NCBI GenBank assembly: GCA_964513465.1
Contig: CAZEMR010000121.1
Coordinates: 1 to 6,094, forward strand
Direction: 5' to 3'
Length of the DNA stretch: 6,094 bases
DNA from: CAZEMR01 sp964513465
Lineage (GTDB): Bacteria; Bacteroidota; Ignavibacteria; Kapaibacteriales; UBA2268
The first letter of the stretch is position 1. Each line of letters begins with the position of its first letter. The position numbers and the translations under genes were made by a program. This document shows positions 1 through 6,094 of this stretch, piece by piece. The notes under the pieces are model-generated. The model worked only from the letters and a program-made list of their open reading frames with translations, did not search any database and was not told the origin of the DNA.

Positions 1-1940
1 ATCTAGAATACGCGCAGCGAATCCGCTCCGTAGTCGTCAACGACGCTGTCGGGGTTGATTACGTTGCCGAGCGATTTGGACATTTTGCGGCCGTCCTCGC
101 CCATGATTAGTCCCTGGTGGAACAGCTTTTTGAATGGCTCGGGCGTGGATACGTAGCCGTAGTCATAGAGCACCTTGTGCCAGAATCGGGCGTAGAGCAG
201 ATGGAGCACAGCGTGCTCGGCGCCGCCAACGTATAGATCGACTCCGCCGGGCTGCATCCAGTATTTTTCTTTATCGGGATCGCAGAAAATTTCGTCGTTG
301 TGGGGGTCGATATAGCGCAGGAAATACCAGCATGAGCCTGCCCATTGGGGCATGGTGTTGGTTTCGAAGCGGGCTTTTTGGCCTGTTTTTTTATCGGTAA
401 AATTAATCCACTCGGGTACGGTTGCCAGCGGAGATTCGCCGGTGCCGGCCGGTTTGAATTCCTTGACTTCGGGCAAGCGGAGCGGGAGTTCGTCCGGATC
501 GAGGGCGCGGCGGCTGCCGTCTTCGAAGTACATAATCGGGATGGGTTCGCCCCAGTAGCGCTGCCGCGAGAAGAGCCAATCGCGCAGTTTGTATTGAATG
601 CGGCCTTTGCCGATATTTTCGGATTCGACCCAATCGATGGTCTTTTTGATTGCGTCGGGAGTTTTGAGGCCATTTATGTCAATGCGCGCGCTTGCGGAGT
701 TGACCGCGATGCCGTCGCCGGTGAAAGCCGATTGGGTGATGTCCCATTTCTCGTTTTCGGGATCGACAACGACGATAATGGGCAATTGATATCTGTTGGC
801 GAATTCGTGGTCGCGGACGTCGTGGCCGGGCACTGCCATAATCGCGCCGGTGCCGTAATGCGCCAGTACGTAGTCTGCAATCCAGATCGGGACAGACTCT
901 CCGGTGGCTGGATTCTCGGCATATGCGCCGGTGAAGATTCCCGTTTTATCTTTGGATAATTCCGTGCGCTCCAGATCGCTTTTCAGCGAGGCCTGATTGA
1001 TATATTCCTTTACGCGGGCGATGCTGTCCTCGGTGGTGATTCTGTCCACCAGCGGGTGCTCTGGCGCCAGCACGAGATAGCTCGCGCCGAATATCGTATC
1101 CGGCCGCGTTGTGAATACGCGCACCTTTTCGTCGCTGCCCTGGATCGGGAAGAGTATTTCGGCGCCGTCGCTGCGGCCGATCCAGTTTTTCTGCATTTCG
1201 AGCGTGGAGTGCGGCCACTCGCAAAGGTCGAGGTCGTCCAGAAGGCGCTGGGCGTATTTGGTGATCTTCAGCATCCACTGGCGCATGGGTTTGCGTTCGA
1301 CGGAATAGCCCTTCTCGCGCCATTCGTCGCATTCCTCGTTGGCGAGCACCGTGCCGAGAGTCTCGCACCAGTTGACCGGGATCATGGATATATACGCCAG
1401 GCGGTGCTTGTCGCGGTATTCGTCGGCTTCGCGTTCGCTGAGGCCGTCCGGAATGGGCAGCTCGTCGATGGGGCGGGCGCGGCCTTCGGACTCGTCATAC
1501 CATGAATTATATATAAGCAGGAACATCCACTGCGTCCATTTGAAATAGTCCGGGTTGGTGGTATTGATCATCCGCGACCAATCGTAGCCCAGGCCGAGAT
1601 TGCTGAGCTGGCGGCGGAATGTTTCGATATTCTTTTCGGTGGCCTCGTGCGGCGGGATGCCGGTGGTCATCGAATAGCGCTCGGTCGGAAGCCCGAAAGC
1701 GTCGAATCCCATGGGGTGCAATACGTTATAGCCCTTCATCTTTTTATATCGGGCGACGATGTCGCTGGCGGTATAGCCTTCGGGATGGCCGATATGCAGC
1801 CCCGCGCCGCTGGGGTAGGGGAACATATCGAGCACGTAATACTTTGGTTTATCGGAATCTTCCGGCGTGCGGTATATCTGATTATCTTCCCAGAATTTCT
1901 GCCATTTCTTTTCTATTTTGCTGAACGGATAGGATGCCAT
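1..1940 (-). CDS. leuS: Leucyl-tRNA synthetase, 3' end truncated by window edge
   Basis: Class I aminoacyl-tRNA synthetase that activates leucine with ATP and charges tRNA-Leu in the cytoplasm. 645 residues are visible. Bacterial LeuRS usually has about 800-900, so the C-terminal tRNA-binding part lies beyond the window. The HIGH signature is at residues 49-52, after PYPSGAGL, and KMSKS is at 619-623; both ATP-site motifs are intact. The inserted CP1 editing domain is present. Its threonine-rich TTRPDT motif is at 277-282, and GTGAIMAVPGHDVRD at 363-377 ends in the conserved Asp that anchors the mischarged amino acid (Asp345 in E. coli), so post-transfer proofreading is probably active. The start ATG (1938-1940, complement) gives the normal family N-terminus, with FSKIEKKWQKFWE close behind it. 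No Shine-Dalgarno is seen; the upstream bases are A-rich. It diverges from the Omp85-like gene across 269 bases. Identification is secure from the motifs; the missing end cannot be judged. Confidence 0.97.
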
Positions 1941-1983
1941 AATTCTTTTTGCCTGTTGTGATTATTGCATTATTACTAAAATT

Positions 1984-1991
1984 CAAAGATA
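1984..1991 (-). promoter_or_regulatory. Candidate Bacteroidota-type -7 promoter box of leuS
   Basis: On the minus strand these bases read TATCTTTG, an exact match to the TAnnTTTG -7 consensus of Bacteroidota primary-sigma promoters. The box lies 43 bases upstream of the leuS ATG, so transcription would start about 35-40 bases before the gene, leaving a short leader with no room for a T-box. The -33 element is weak: an ATTT rather than TTTG sits about 19 bases upstream. The match and position are seen; promoter activity is inferred. Confidence 0.45.
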
Positions 1992-2120
1992 CGAAATATG
2001 ATCGATATATAAATCCGTCCGATCGGCAGGGGAATTTATTTGAAGGGATTTTTTCGTAATAATGTGGAATTAGATGAATATTTATTCGATTTTGACAAAA
2101 AATATCCCGATTCTTTGTTT

Positions 2121-2166
2121 ATTTTGAATTAATTAACCCGATTTTGCGTATTAATTCTTAATTTTG
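2121..2166 (+). promoter_or_regulatory. Candidate promoter region of the Omp85-like gene with phased ATTTTG motifs
   Basis: ATTTTG occurs at 2121-2126, 2141-2146 and 2161-2166, exactly 20 bases apart. The last copy is part of TAATTTTG (2159-2166), an exact TAnnTTTG match about 43 bases before the GTG start, the same distance as the box in front of leuS. A TTTG 12 bases upstream of it is too close to be a standard -33 element. A sigma70-like TTGACA at 2092-2097 has no good -10 at 17 bases. This is the most likely promoter zone of the 269-base divergent spacer; the rest of the spacer shows only AT-rich sequence and a CCGATCGG palindrome at 2019-2026. Confidence 0.3.
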
Positions 2167-2209
2167 AAATTCATAGTATCTGAAAATTCAAAACAGCTTC
2201 GGACAAATC

Positions 2210-3817
2210 GTGAGAATATTACTAAGAATAATTATTTTTATAATATTTATAATTCCGGCAGCGGATATCTCCGGCCAGATTTATATCCGCGATATTCATA
2301 TTATCCGCAAAAATGTGTTCGATTCGACCAGGGGCGACTGGTTTTTCGCCGCGCCGGTTTTCAATGCGCTGCATACGAAAACCCGCGAGTATATCGTCCG
2401 CGACGAGCTGCTGTTCGCAGAGGGCGACGAGGTCACCGAAGACATCCTTTACGAAACCGAGCGCAATTTGCGCGCAACCGAGCTTTTCACGGATGCTTAT
2501 ATACTGCTGGATTCAATAGCTTACGACGAATACGACGCCTATGTGGTCACCCACGACAAGTGGTCGCTCTATCCATCGATACTTGTCGGCACAGGCGGCG
2601 GCGACGAGAAATTCGGGGGCGGAATCGAGGAGAAGAACTTCCTCGGGCTGGGCACATATCTCAGGTTCGACGCCTCGCACCGCTCGGAGAACGATATCGG
2701 CTGGGAGGGCAGGGCCATGCTGTCGCAGCAGAGGTTATTCCGCAGCGAGCTTACGCTTCAGGCGAATATTCAGGCCAATCAATTTCGCACCGAGGACACG
2801 CTGCGCCTGTTCAAGCCATACCGGACGCTGGATACGCGCACCGCTTACGGCATAGAGGGATCGGACGGCCACGGCAGCGATTTTATATTTACGAACGATT
2901 CGATGTACCTGGCGCCGTTTCAGGAGCGGCAGGCCAAGGGCTGGTTTTCTCACGCGTGGTGGCGCAAAGACCGCGTGTTTATAACCGGGCTGGTGGAGTA
3001 TCACGACGTCCGGCGGCCCGATCCGGCTAATCGCCGCGCATTCGATAATTCGGGTAAAATTCTGATCGCATTTTCGTCAATCGCGCAGGATTTTGTGACC
3101 ACCTCGATGCTGGACGATTATTTCCCGACTGACATCCCCGTGGGCGGCTGGGGCAGCGCGATAATCGGCAAGACCTTCCCGATCGGCAGCGAGGGCGATG
3201 GCCTGTACTACGTAGCCGGCCAGGGCGAACGCTCATATTACGCGAAGGATATATATTTATTCGGCCGGGTCGTCGGCGCCAGCGGATTTGCCCGCAGCCA
3301 GGGCCGCTATACCTACGAGGAATTTTACGGCGTGGGATTTTATAGATTAAACAGAAATCTGCTGCTTACCGGCCGCGTCCGCCAGCAGACCGTCTGGAAC
3401 TGGGACGCCCAGCGCCAGCTTATAATCGACACCGACTACGGCCTGCGCGGTTATGAGTCGAATTTCGCAAACGGCGACAACCGGTTCCTTGCCAATGCCG
3501 AACTGCGCTATTTCCCCGACTGGGAATTCGCGGTGGTAAATTTTTCGGCAGTGGCGTTCTGGGACATAGGCTCGGTGTGGGATCAGGAGGTCGATCTGGC
3601 CGATGCGCGATTCTATAACTCGGCGGGTCTGGGCCTGCGGTTGCATTTTACTAAGGATAAAGACCCGGGCTCGACATTCCGGCTGGACTTCGCGTATAAT
3701 TTCGAAGAGAAGCGATTCGGAGGGATCATATTCACTACACGGCAGCTATTCTCGGCGTTCGAAAAGCATATATTCCGTCTGCCGCAGGTGTTCGGCCTCG
3801 AATTCGATTATGAATAA
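2210..3817 (+). CDS. Omp85/BamA-TamA family outer-membrane protein with one POTRA-like domain
   Basis: Predicted outer-membrane beta-barrel of 535 residues. Residues 1-22 look like a Sec signal peptide: MR, then a long Leu/Ile/Phe stretch, then PAADISG. Residues about 24-115 resemble a single POTRA domain, with RDELLFAEGD at 64-73, ETERNLRATELF at 82-93 and a VVTHDKWSLYP strand at 112-122. The rest is barrel-like, with alternating Gly/aromatic strands. GLRGYE at 411-416 matches the (V/L)RG(F/Y) motif of loop L6 in Omp85 proteins, and WDIGSVWD at 451-458 is typical of late barrel strands. BamA has five POTRAs and TamA three, so this small form is unlikely to be the main BamA. A role in protein insertion, secretion or lipid transport is inference from the family. 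The GTG start gives the complete signal peptide; in frame upstream there is no ATG, GTG or TTG before the TAG at 2174-2176. It ends in Tyr-Glu rather than a terminal aromatic residue. Confidence 0.85.
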   Translation: MRILLRIIIFIIFIIPAADISGQIYIRDIHIIRKNVFDSTRGDWFFAAPVFNALHTKTREYIVRDELLFAEGDEVTEDILYETERNLRATELFTDAYILLDSIAYDEYDAYVVTHDKWSLYPSILVGTGGGDEKFGGGIEEKNFLGLGTYLRFDASHRSENDIGWEGRAMLSQQRLFRSELTLQANIQANQFRTEDTLRLFKPYRTLDTRTAYGIEGSDGHGSDFIFTNDSMYLAPFQERQAKGWFSHAWWRKDRVFITGLVEYHDVRRPDPANRRAFDNSGKILIAFSSIAQDFVTTSMLDDYFPTDIPVGGWGSAIIGKTFPIGSEGDGLYYVAGQGERSYYAKDIYLFGRVVGASGFARSQGRYTYEEFYGVGFYRLNRNLLLTGRVRQQTVWNWDAQRQLIIDTDYGLRGYESNFANGDNRFLANAELRYFPDWEFAVVNFSAVAFWDIGSVWDQEVDLADARFYNSAGLGLRLHFTKDKDPGSTFRLDFAYNFEEKRFGGIIFTTRQLFSAFEKHIFRLPQVFGLEFDYE

Positions 3818-3867
3818 TATTAATATTAGAGAGTATTAAAAAATTTAGAAAAATATCCGGGAATTCA

Positions 3868-4545
3868 ATGGAAAAAGACGAAATCAAATCCGAAATTGCA
3901 TCCTATATCGATCACACAAATCTGAAACAGGATGCGAAGATTGACGACATCGCCCGGCTCTGCAACGAGGCGAAGCAGCACGGTTTCGCTGCGGTGTGCG
4001 TATTGCCCTGGTATGTGCGGCTTGCGCGCGAGCATCTCGATGGCAGCGAAGCGCGGATCGCCACTGTGGTGGGATTTCCGCTCGGCGCGACTTATACCAC
4101 AGCCAAGGTGCTCGAAGCCGACATCGCCCTGCTGAATGGCGCCTCGGAGCTGGATATGGTCATCAATATCGCCGCGCTCAAAAACCGCGAATTCAAAACG
4201 GTCGAGAACGACATCGAATCGGTCGCAGGACTTGCAAAACGGAAGAAAGCTGCCGTTAAGGTGATTATCGAGACCGCTATGCTGACCGACGACGAGTTGG
4301 AGCGCGCGGTGAATATTGCTATCCGGGCGGGCGCGGATTATATCAAAACATCGACCGGATACGCCGGCGGGGCAACTGCCGAAGCGGTTAGAAAGATTGC
4401 CGGAATAATCCCGGAAAATGTAAAAATCAAAGCATCCGGAGGCATAAAAACGCTCGACGAGGCGCTGGATATGATCGAGGCCGGCGCAACGCGAATCGGC
4501 ACCAGCTCGGCGATAGAAATAATGAATCAGGCCGCCTCTCTCTGA
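3868..4545 (+). CDS. deoC: Deoxyribose-phosphate aldolase
   Basis: Cytoplasmic class I aldolase that splits 2-deoxy-D-ribose 5-phosphate into glyceraldehyde 3-phosphate and acetaldehyde, in deoxynucleoside catabolism. At 225 residues it has the usual length of the short bacterial DeoC form. Conserved elements follow the family order: YIDHTNLK at 13-20, VVGFPLGA at 67-74, ELDMVIN at 94-100 (Asp96, proton-relay Asp102 of E. coli), YIKTSTGY at 158-165 with Lys160 as the Schiff-base lysine, KASGGIK at 188-194 with the second active-site lysine Lys188, and phosphate-binding GTSS at 211-214. No key residue is missing. The ATG at 3868 gives the family N-terminus, and no other good start lies nearby. 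It follows the Omp85-like gene by 50 AT-rich bases without a clear terminator or promoter, so co-transcription is possible. None of the usual deo partners (deoA, deoB, deoD, cdd) is in the window. Confidence 0.96.
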   Translation: MEKDEIKSEIASYIDHTNLKQDAKIDDIARLCNEAKQHGFAAVCVLPWYVRLAREHLDGSEARIATVVGFPLGATYTTAKVLEADIALLNGASELDMVINIAALKNREFKTVENDIESVAGLAKRKKAAVKVIIETAMLTDDELERAVNIAIRAGADYIKTSTGYAGGATAEAVRKIAGIIPENVKIKASGGIKTLDEALDMIEAGATRIGTSSAIEIMNQAASL

Positions 4546-4546
4546 T

Positions 4547-4568
4547 TCGATTTTTCGCAAAAATTCGA
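4547..4568 (+). terminator. Weak AT-rich hairpin directly after deoC
   Basis: TCGATTTTT (4547-4555) can pair with AAAAA-T-TCGA (4559-4568) around a CGC loop with one bulged T, starting two bases after the deoC stop. TTTATT follows. The stem has only two G-C pairs, so it would be a poor intrinsic terminator. It may only attenuate read-through into tnaA or stabilise the 3' end. The pairing is seen; the function is a guess. Confidence 0.2.
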
Positions 4569-4586
4569 TTTATTAAATAGAAAAGT

Positions 4587-4673
4587 CCCCTGATTTTCTT
4601 ATCTTGCATGTTTCGGGGGTGCAAGTATATATATGTTGATATTATTGTGAACAGAAAAACGGGTTTTGAATGA
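4587..4673 (+). promoter_or_regulatory. tnaA leader region with inverted repeat and 21-codon ORF
   Basis: The 124-base spacer before tnaA holds CTTGCA (4603-4608) and its exact inverse TGCAAG (4620-4625) around an 11-base loop that contains GGGGG (4615-4619). An upstream CCCC (4587-4590) could pair with the loop, giving a pseudoknot or an alternative fold. An ATG at 4608 opens a 21-codon ORF that ends at TGA 4671-4673, overlapping the tnaA ATG as ATGA. This resembles translational coupling. The ORF has no Shine-Dalgarno and no Trp codon, so it is not TnaC-like by sequence. TATCTTG at 4600-4606 is a near match to the TAnnTTTG promoter box; if it is the promoter, the CCCC would not be transcribed from it. 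Regulatory use is inference. Confidence 0.3.
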
Positions 4674-6037
4674 AAACGCGAATAGAACCTTTCAAAATTA
4701 AATCGGTAGAGCCGATTCCAATTACCACAGTCGAACAAAGAACCAAATTTCTGGAAGATGCTTATCTGAATACATTCTTCCTGCGCAGCGAACACGTTAC
4801 GATCGACTTGCTGACCGACAGCGGCACCACCGCTATGAGCCAGCAGCAGTGGGCTGCGATTATGGATAGCGACGAAGCCTACGCAGGCTCCAGAAGTTAC
4901 TACAAATTCGAGGACGCGGTGCGGAATATCACCGGATTCAAGCATATTATCCCGACCCATCAGGGCCGCGCGGCCGAACGCATCCTGTTCAATCTGATAG
5001 GCGGCGAAGGCAAAATTATCCCGAATAATGCGCATTTCGATACCACCCGCGGCAATATCGAATTTTCCGGCGCCGAGGCAATCGATCTGATGACCGAGGT
5101 CGGCGGACGCCCGGACGTCGAAGCCGATTTCAAGGGCAATATCGATCTGGACAAACTCCGCGACCTTTTGGAAAAGCATCACGAGGAAATCCCCGTCGGA
5201 ATGCTGACCGTGACCAATAACACCGGCGGCGGCCAGCCCGTCTCGATGGAAAATATCCGCGAAACCAAGAAAATGCTCGGCGAATACGGCATCCCGTTTT
5301 TCCTGGACTGTTGCCGCTTTGCAGAGAATTGCTACTTTATCAAACAGCGCGAAAAGGGTTACGAAAATAAATCCGTGCTCGAAATCGCCCGCGAAATGTT
5401 CTCTTATGCCGACGGCGCCACCATGAGCGCGAAAAAAGACGGACTATCGAACACCGGCGGATTTCTGGCAACCAACGACGACAACCTTGCCGAAAAAGCG
5501 CGCACATTGCTTATAATTACCGAAGGATTCATCACTTACGGCGGCCTCGCACGTCGCGACCTTGAAGCGCTCGCGGTCGGCTTCCGCGAAGTAATGGACG
5601 AAAATTATCTGGCATACCGCATCGGCCAGGTCAAGGACCTCGGCGACAAAATGATGGCCGAAGGCGTCCCGCTGCTCGTACCGACCGGCGGCCACGCTAT
5701 ATATATAGACGCCAAGCGCTTTGCGCCGCACATCGCGCCCGAATGCTACCCCGGCCAGGCAATCGCCTGCGAAATATACCGCATCAGCGGCGTCCGCTCG
5801 GTCGAAATTGGCTCGGTCATGTTCGGCAAAAAGGACAAAAACGGAGGGCATATCGCGCCGGCCATGGAGCTGGTGCGCATGGCAATCCCGCGGCGGGTCT
5901 ATACATCTAGCCACATCGACTACATCGCCGAAGCAGCCATCGAAGTTTACAAAAACCGCGAGAGCCTGCGGAAATTGAATATCACATGGGAAGCGCCATT
6001 TTTGCGGCACTTCACCGCCCGCTTCGAATATTTATAA
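4670..6037 (+). CDS. tnaA: Tryptophanase (PLP-dependent beta-eliminating lyase)
   Basis: PLP enzyme that converts L-tryptophan to indole, pyruvate and ammonia in the cytoplasm. At 455 residues it has full family length and aligns end to end, from memory, with tyrosine phenol-lyase (TPL) and tryptophanase. Lys256 in MSAKKD (252-257) is the Schiff-base lysine. HQGR (97-100) binds the cofactor phosphate, Tyr71 is the catalytic acid, Glu69 is a K+ ligand, and Asn184, Asp213 and Arg216 contact PLP. IPRR (406-409) carries the substrate-carboxylate arginine. Three positions separate the two activities and all are tryptophanase-like: Asp124 (Thr124 in TPL), Ile380 (Arg381 in TPL) and His447 (Phe448 in TPL; His463 in E. 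coli TnaA). An in-frame TGA at 4667-4669 fixes the ATG at 4670. No tryptophan permease is in view, and a terminator follows. Odd points are Cys214, Cys215 and Cys221 where relatives mostly have small residues such as Ser or Ala, and Ile288 where Pro is common. Confidence 0.88.
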   Translation: MKTRIEPFKIKSVEPIPITTVEQRTKFLEDAYLNTFFLRSEHVTIDLLTDSGTTAMSQQQWAAIMDSDEAYAGSRSYYKFEDAVRNITGFKHIIPTHQGRAAERILFNLIGGEGKIIPNNAHFDTTRGNIEFSGAEAIDLMTEVGGRPDVEADFKGNIDLDKLRDLLEKHHEEIPVGMLTVTNNTGGGQPVSMENIRETKKMLGEYGIPFFLDCCRFAENCYFIKQREKGYENKSVLEIAREMFSYADGATMSAKKDGLSNTGGFLATNDDNLAEKARTLLIITEGFITYGGLARRDLEALAVGFREVMDENYLAYRIGQVKDLGDKMMAEGVPLLVPTGGHAIYIDAKRFAPHIAPECYPGQAIACEIYRISGVRSVEIGSVMFGKKDKNGGHIAPAMELVRMAIPRRVYTSSHIDYIAEAAIEVYKNRESLRKLNITWEAPFLRHFTARFEYL

Positions 6038-6059
6038 CAAGTCTATATAAATCAGCCAC

Positions 6060-6094
6060 AAAGCCGGAGCGCTATCAAAATGCTCCGGCTTTTT
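6060..6094 (+). terminator. Strong rho-independent terminator after tnaA
   Basis: AAGCCGGAGC (6061-6070) pairs perfectly with GCTCCGGCTT (6082-6091) around an 11-base loop. One more A-T pair (6060/6092) is possible, and the T run continues to the window edge. It begins 22 bases after the tnaA stop and so ends the tnaA transcript. Because the stem has A on the left and T on the right, it could also serve a convergent gene to the right. Confidence 0.92.

Noticed and set aside
345..959. A 204-codon plus-strand ORF opposite leuS, and similar ones at 1056-1505 and 1647-1961
   Set aside because: They lie wholly or almost wholly antisense to a clear leuS, show no recognisable domain, and are what GC-biased third positions produce on the opposite strand.
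1941..1983. T-box or other riboswitch in front of leuS
   Set aside because: The likely leader is only about 40 bases, and no T-box motif or specifier stem is visible.
2092..2122. Sigma70-type promoter from TTGACA at 2092-2097
   Set aside because: No acceptable -10 hexamer lies at 16-18 bases; only TTGTTT or TTTATT at poor spacing.
2164..3030. A 288-codon plus-strand ORF starting upstream of the Omp85-like gene
   Set aside because: It starts with TTG, and its product is rich in Arg and lacks a signal peptide or barrel pattern. The 2210 frame carries the POTRA and LRGY features.
3819..3838. Terminator between the Omp85-like gene and deoC from TTAATA/TATTAA
   Set aside because: The stem is six A-T pairs only, too weak for an intrinsic terminator, with no proper U tract.
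3865..4560. A 231-codon minus-strand ORF covering deoC
   Set aside because: It is an exact antisense shadow of a well-conserved DeoC, with no family resemblance or start signal of its own.
4608..4673. TnaC-type leader peptide
   Set aside because: The mini-ORF has no Trp codon and no W-x(n)-P arrangement as in TnaC, so it is kept only as a candidate uORF.
4427..5182. A 251-codon minus-strand ORF spanning the deoC end, the spacer and the tnaA start
   Set aside because: It overlaps two real genes on the other strand, and its sequence has no domain-like pattern. It stays open only because the AT-rich spacer happens to lack stops in that frame.

Overview
The window carries four protein-coding genes of a Gram-negative (diderm) bacterium. 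They are a leucyl-tRNA synthetase gene (leuS, minus strand, its 3' end cut off by the window start), an Omp85/BamA-family outer-membrane protein, deoxyribose-phosphate aldolase (deoC) and a tryptophanase-type beta-eliminating lyase (tnaA). The last three lie on the plus strand. A strong intrinsic terminator closes the window behind tnaA. There is no sign of mobile elements, CRISPR, tRNA or rRNA.

The outer-membrane barrel protein implies a diderm. Three sequence traits point towards the Bacteroidota/Chlorobi (FCB) side of the tree, but none is proof. None of the genes has a convincing Shine-Dalgarno sequence, and most starts are preceded by A-rich sequence. The intergenic DNA is much richer in A+T than the moderately GC-rich genes. 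The leuS upstream region holds an exact TAnnTTTG box, the -7 element of Bacteroidota promoters, and a second exact match lies before the outer-membrane gene. I cannot assign a genus; an uncultured FCB-type lineage would fit.

Layout: 1-1940 is leuS, reading leftwards. 1941-2209 is a divergent AT-rich promoter region. 2210-3817 is the Omp85-like gene with a GTG start. After 50 AT-rich bases with no visible terminator comes deoC (3868-4545), which may be co-transcribed. 4546-4669 is a 124-base spacer with a weak hairpin after deoC, a 6-bp inverted repeat with a G-rich loop, and a 21-codon ORF that overlaps the tnaA start as ATGA. 4670-6037 is tnaA, and 6060-6094 is the terminator.

The genes do not form one recognised pathway. 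LeuS is a housekeeping translation enzyme. DeoC salvages deoxyribose 5-phosphate into central metabolism. Tryptophanase breaks down tryptophan to indole, pyruvate and ammonia. The last two share only a catabolic theme. I found no convincing undescribed system. The parts most worth a second look are the tnaA leader, the cysteine-rich active-site segment of TnaA, the small one-POTRA Omp85 protein, and the 20-bp-phased ATTTTG motif before the Omp85 gene.
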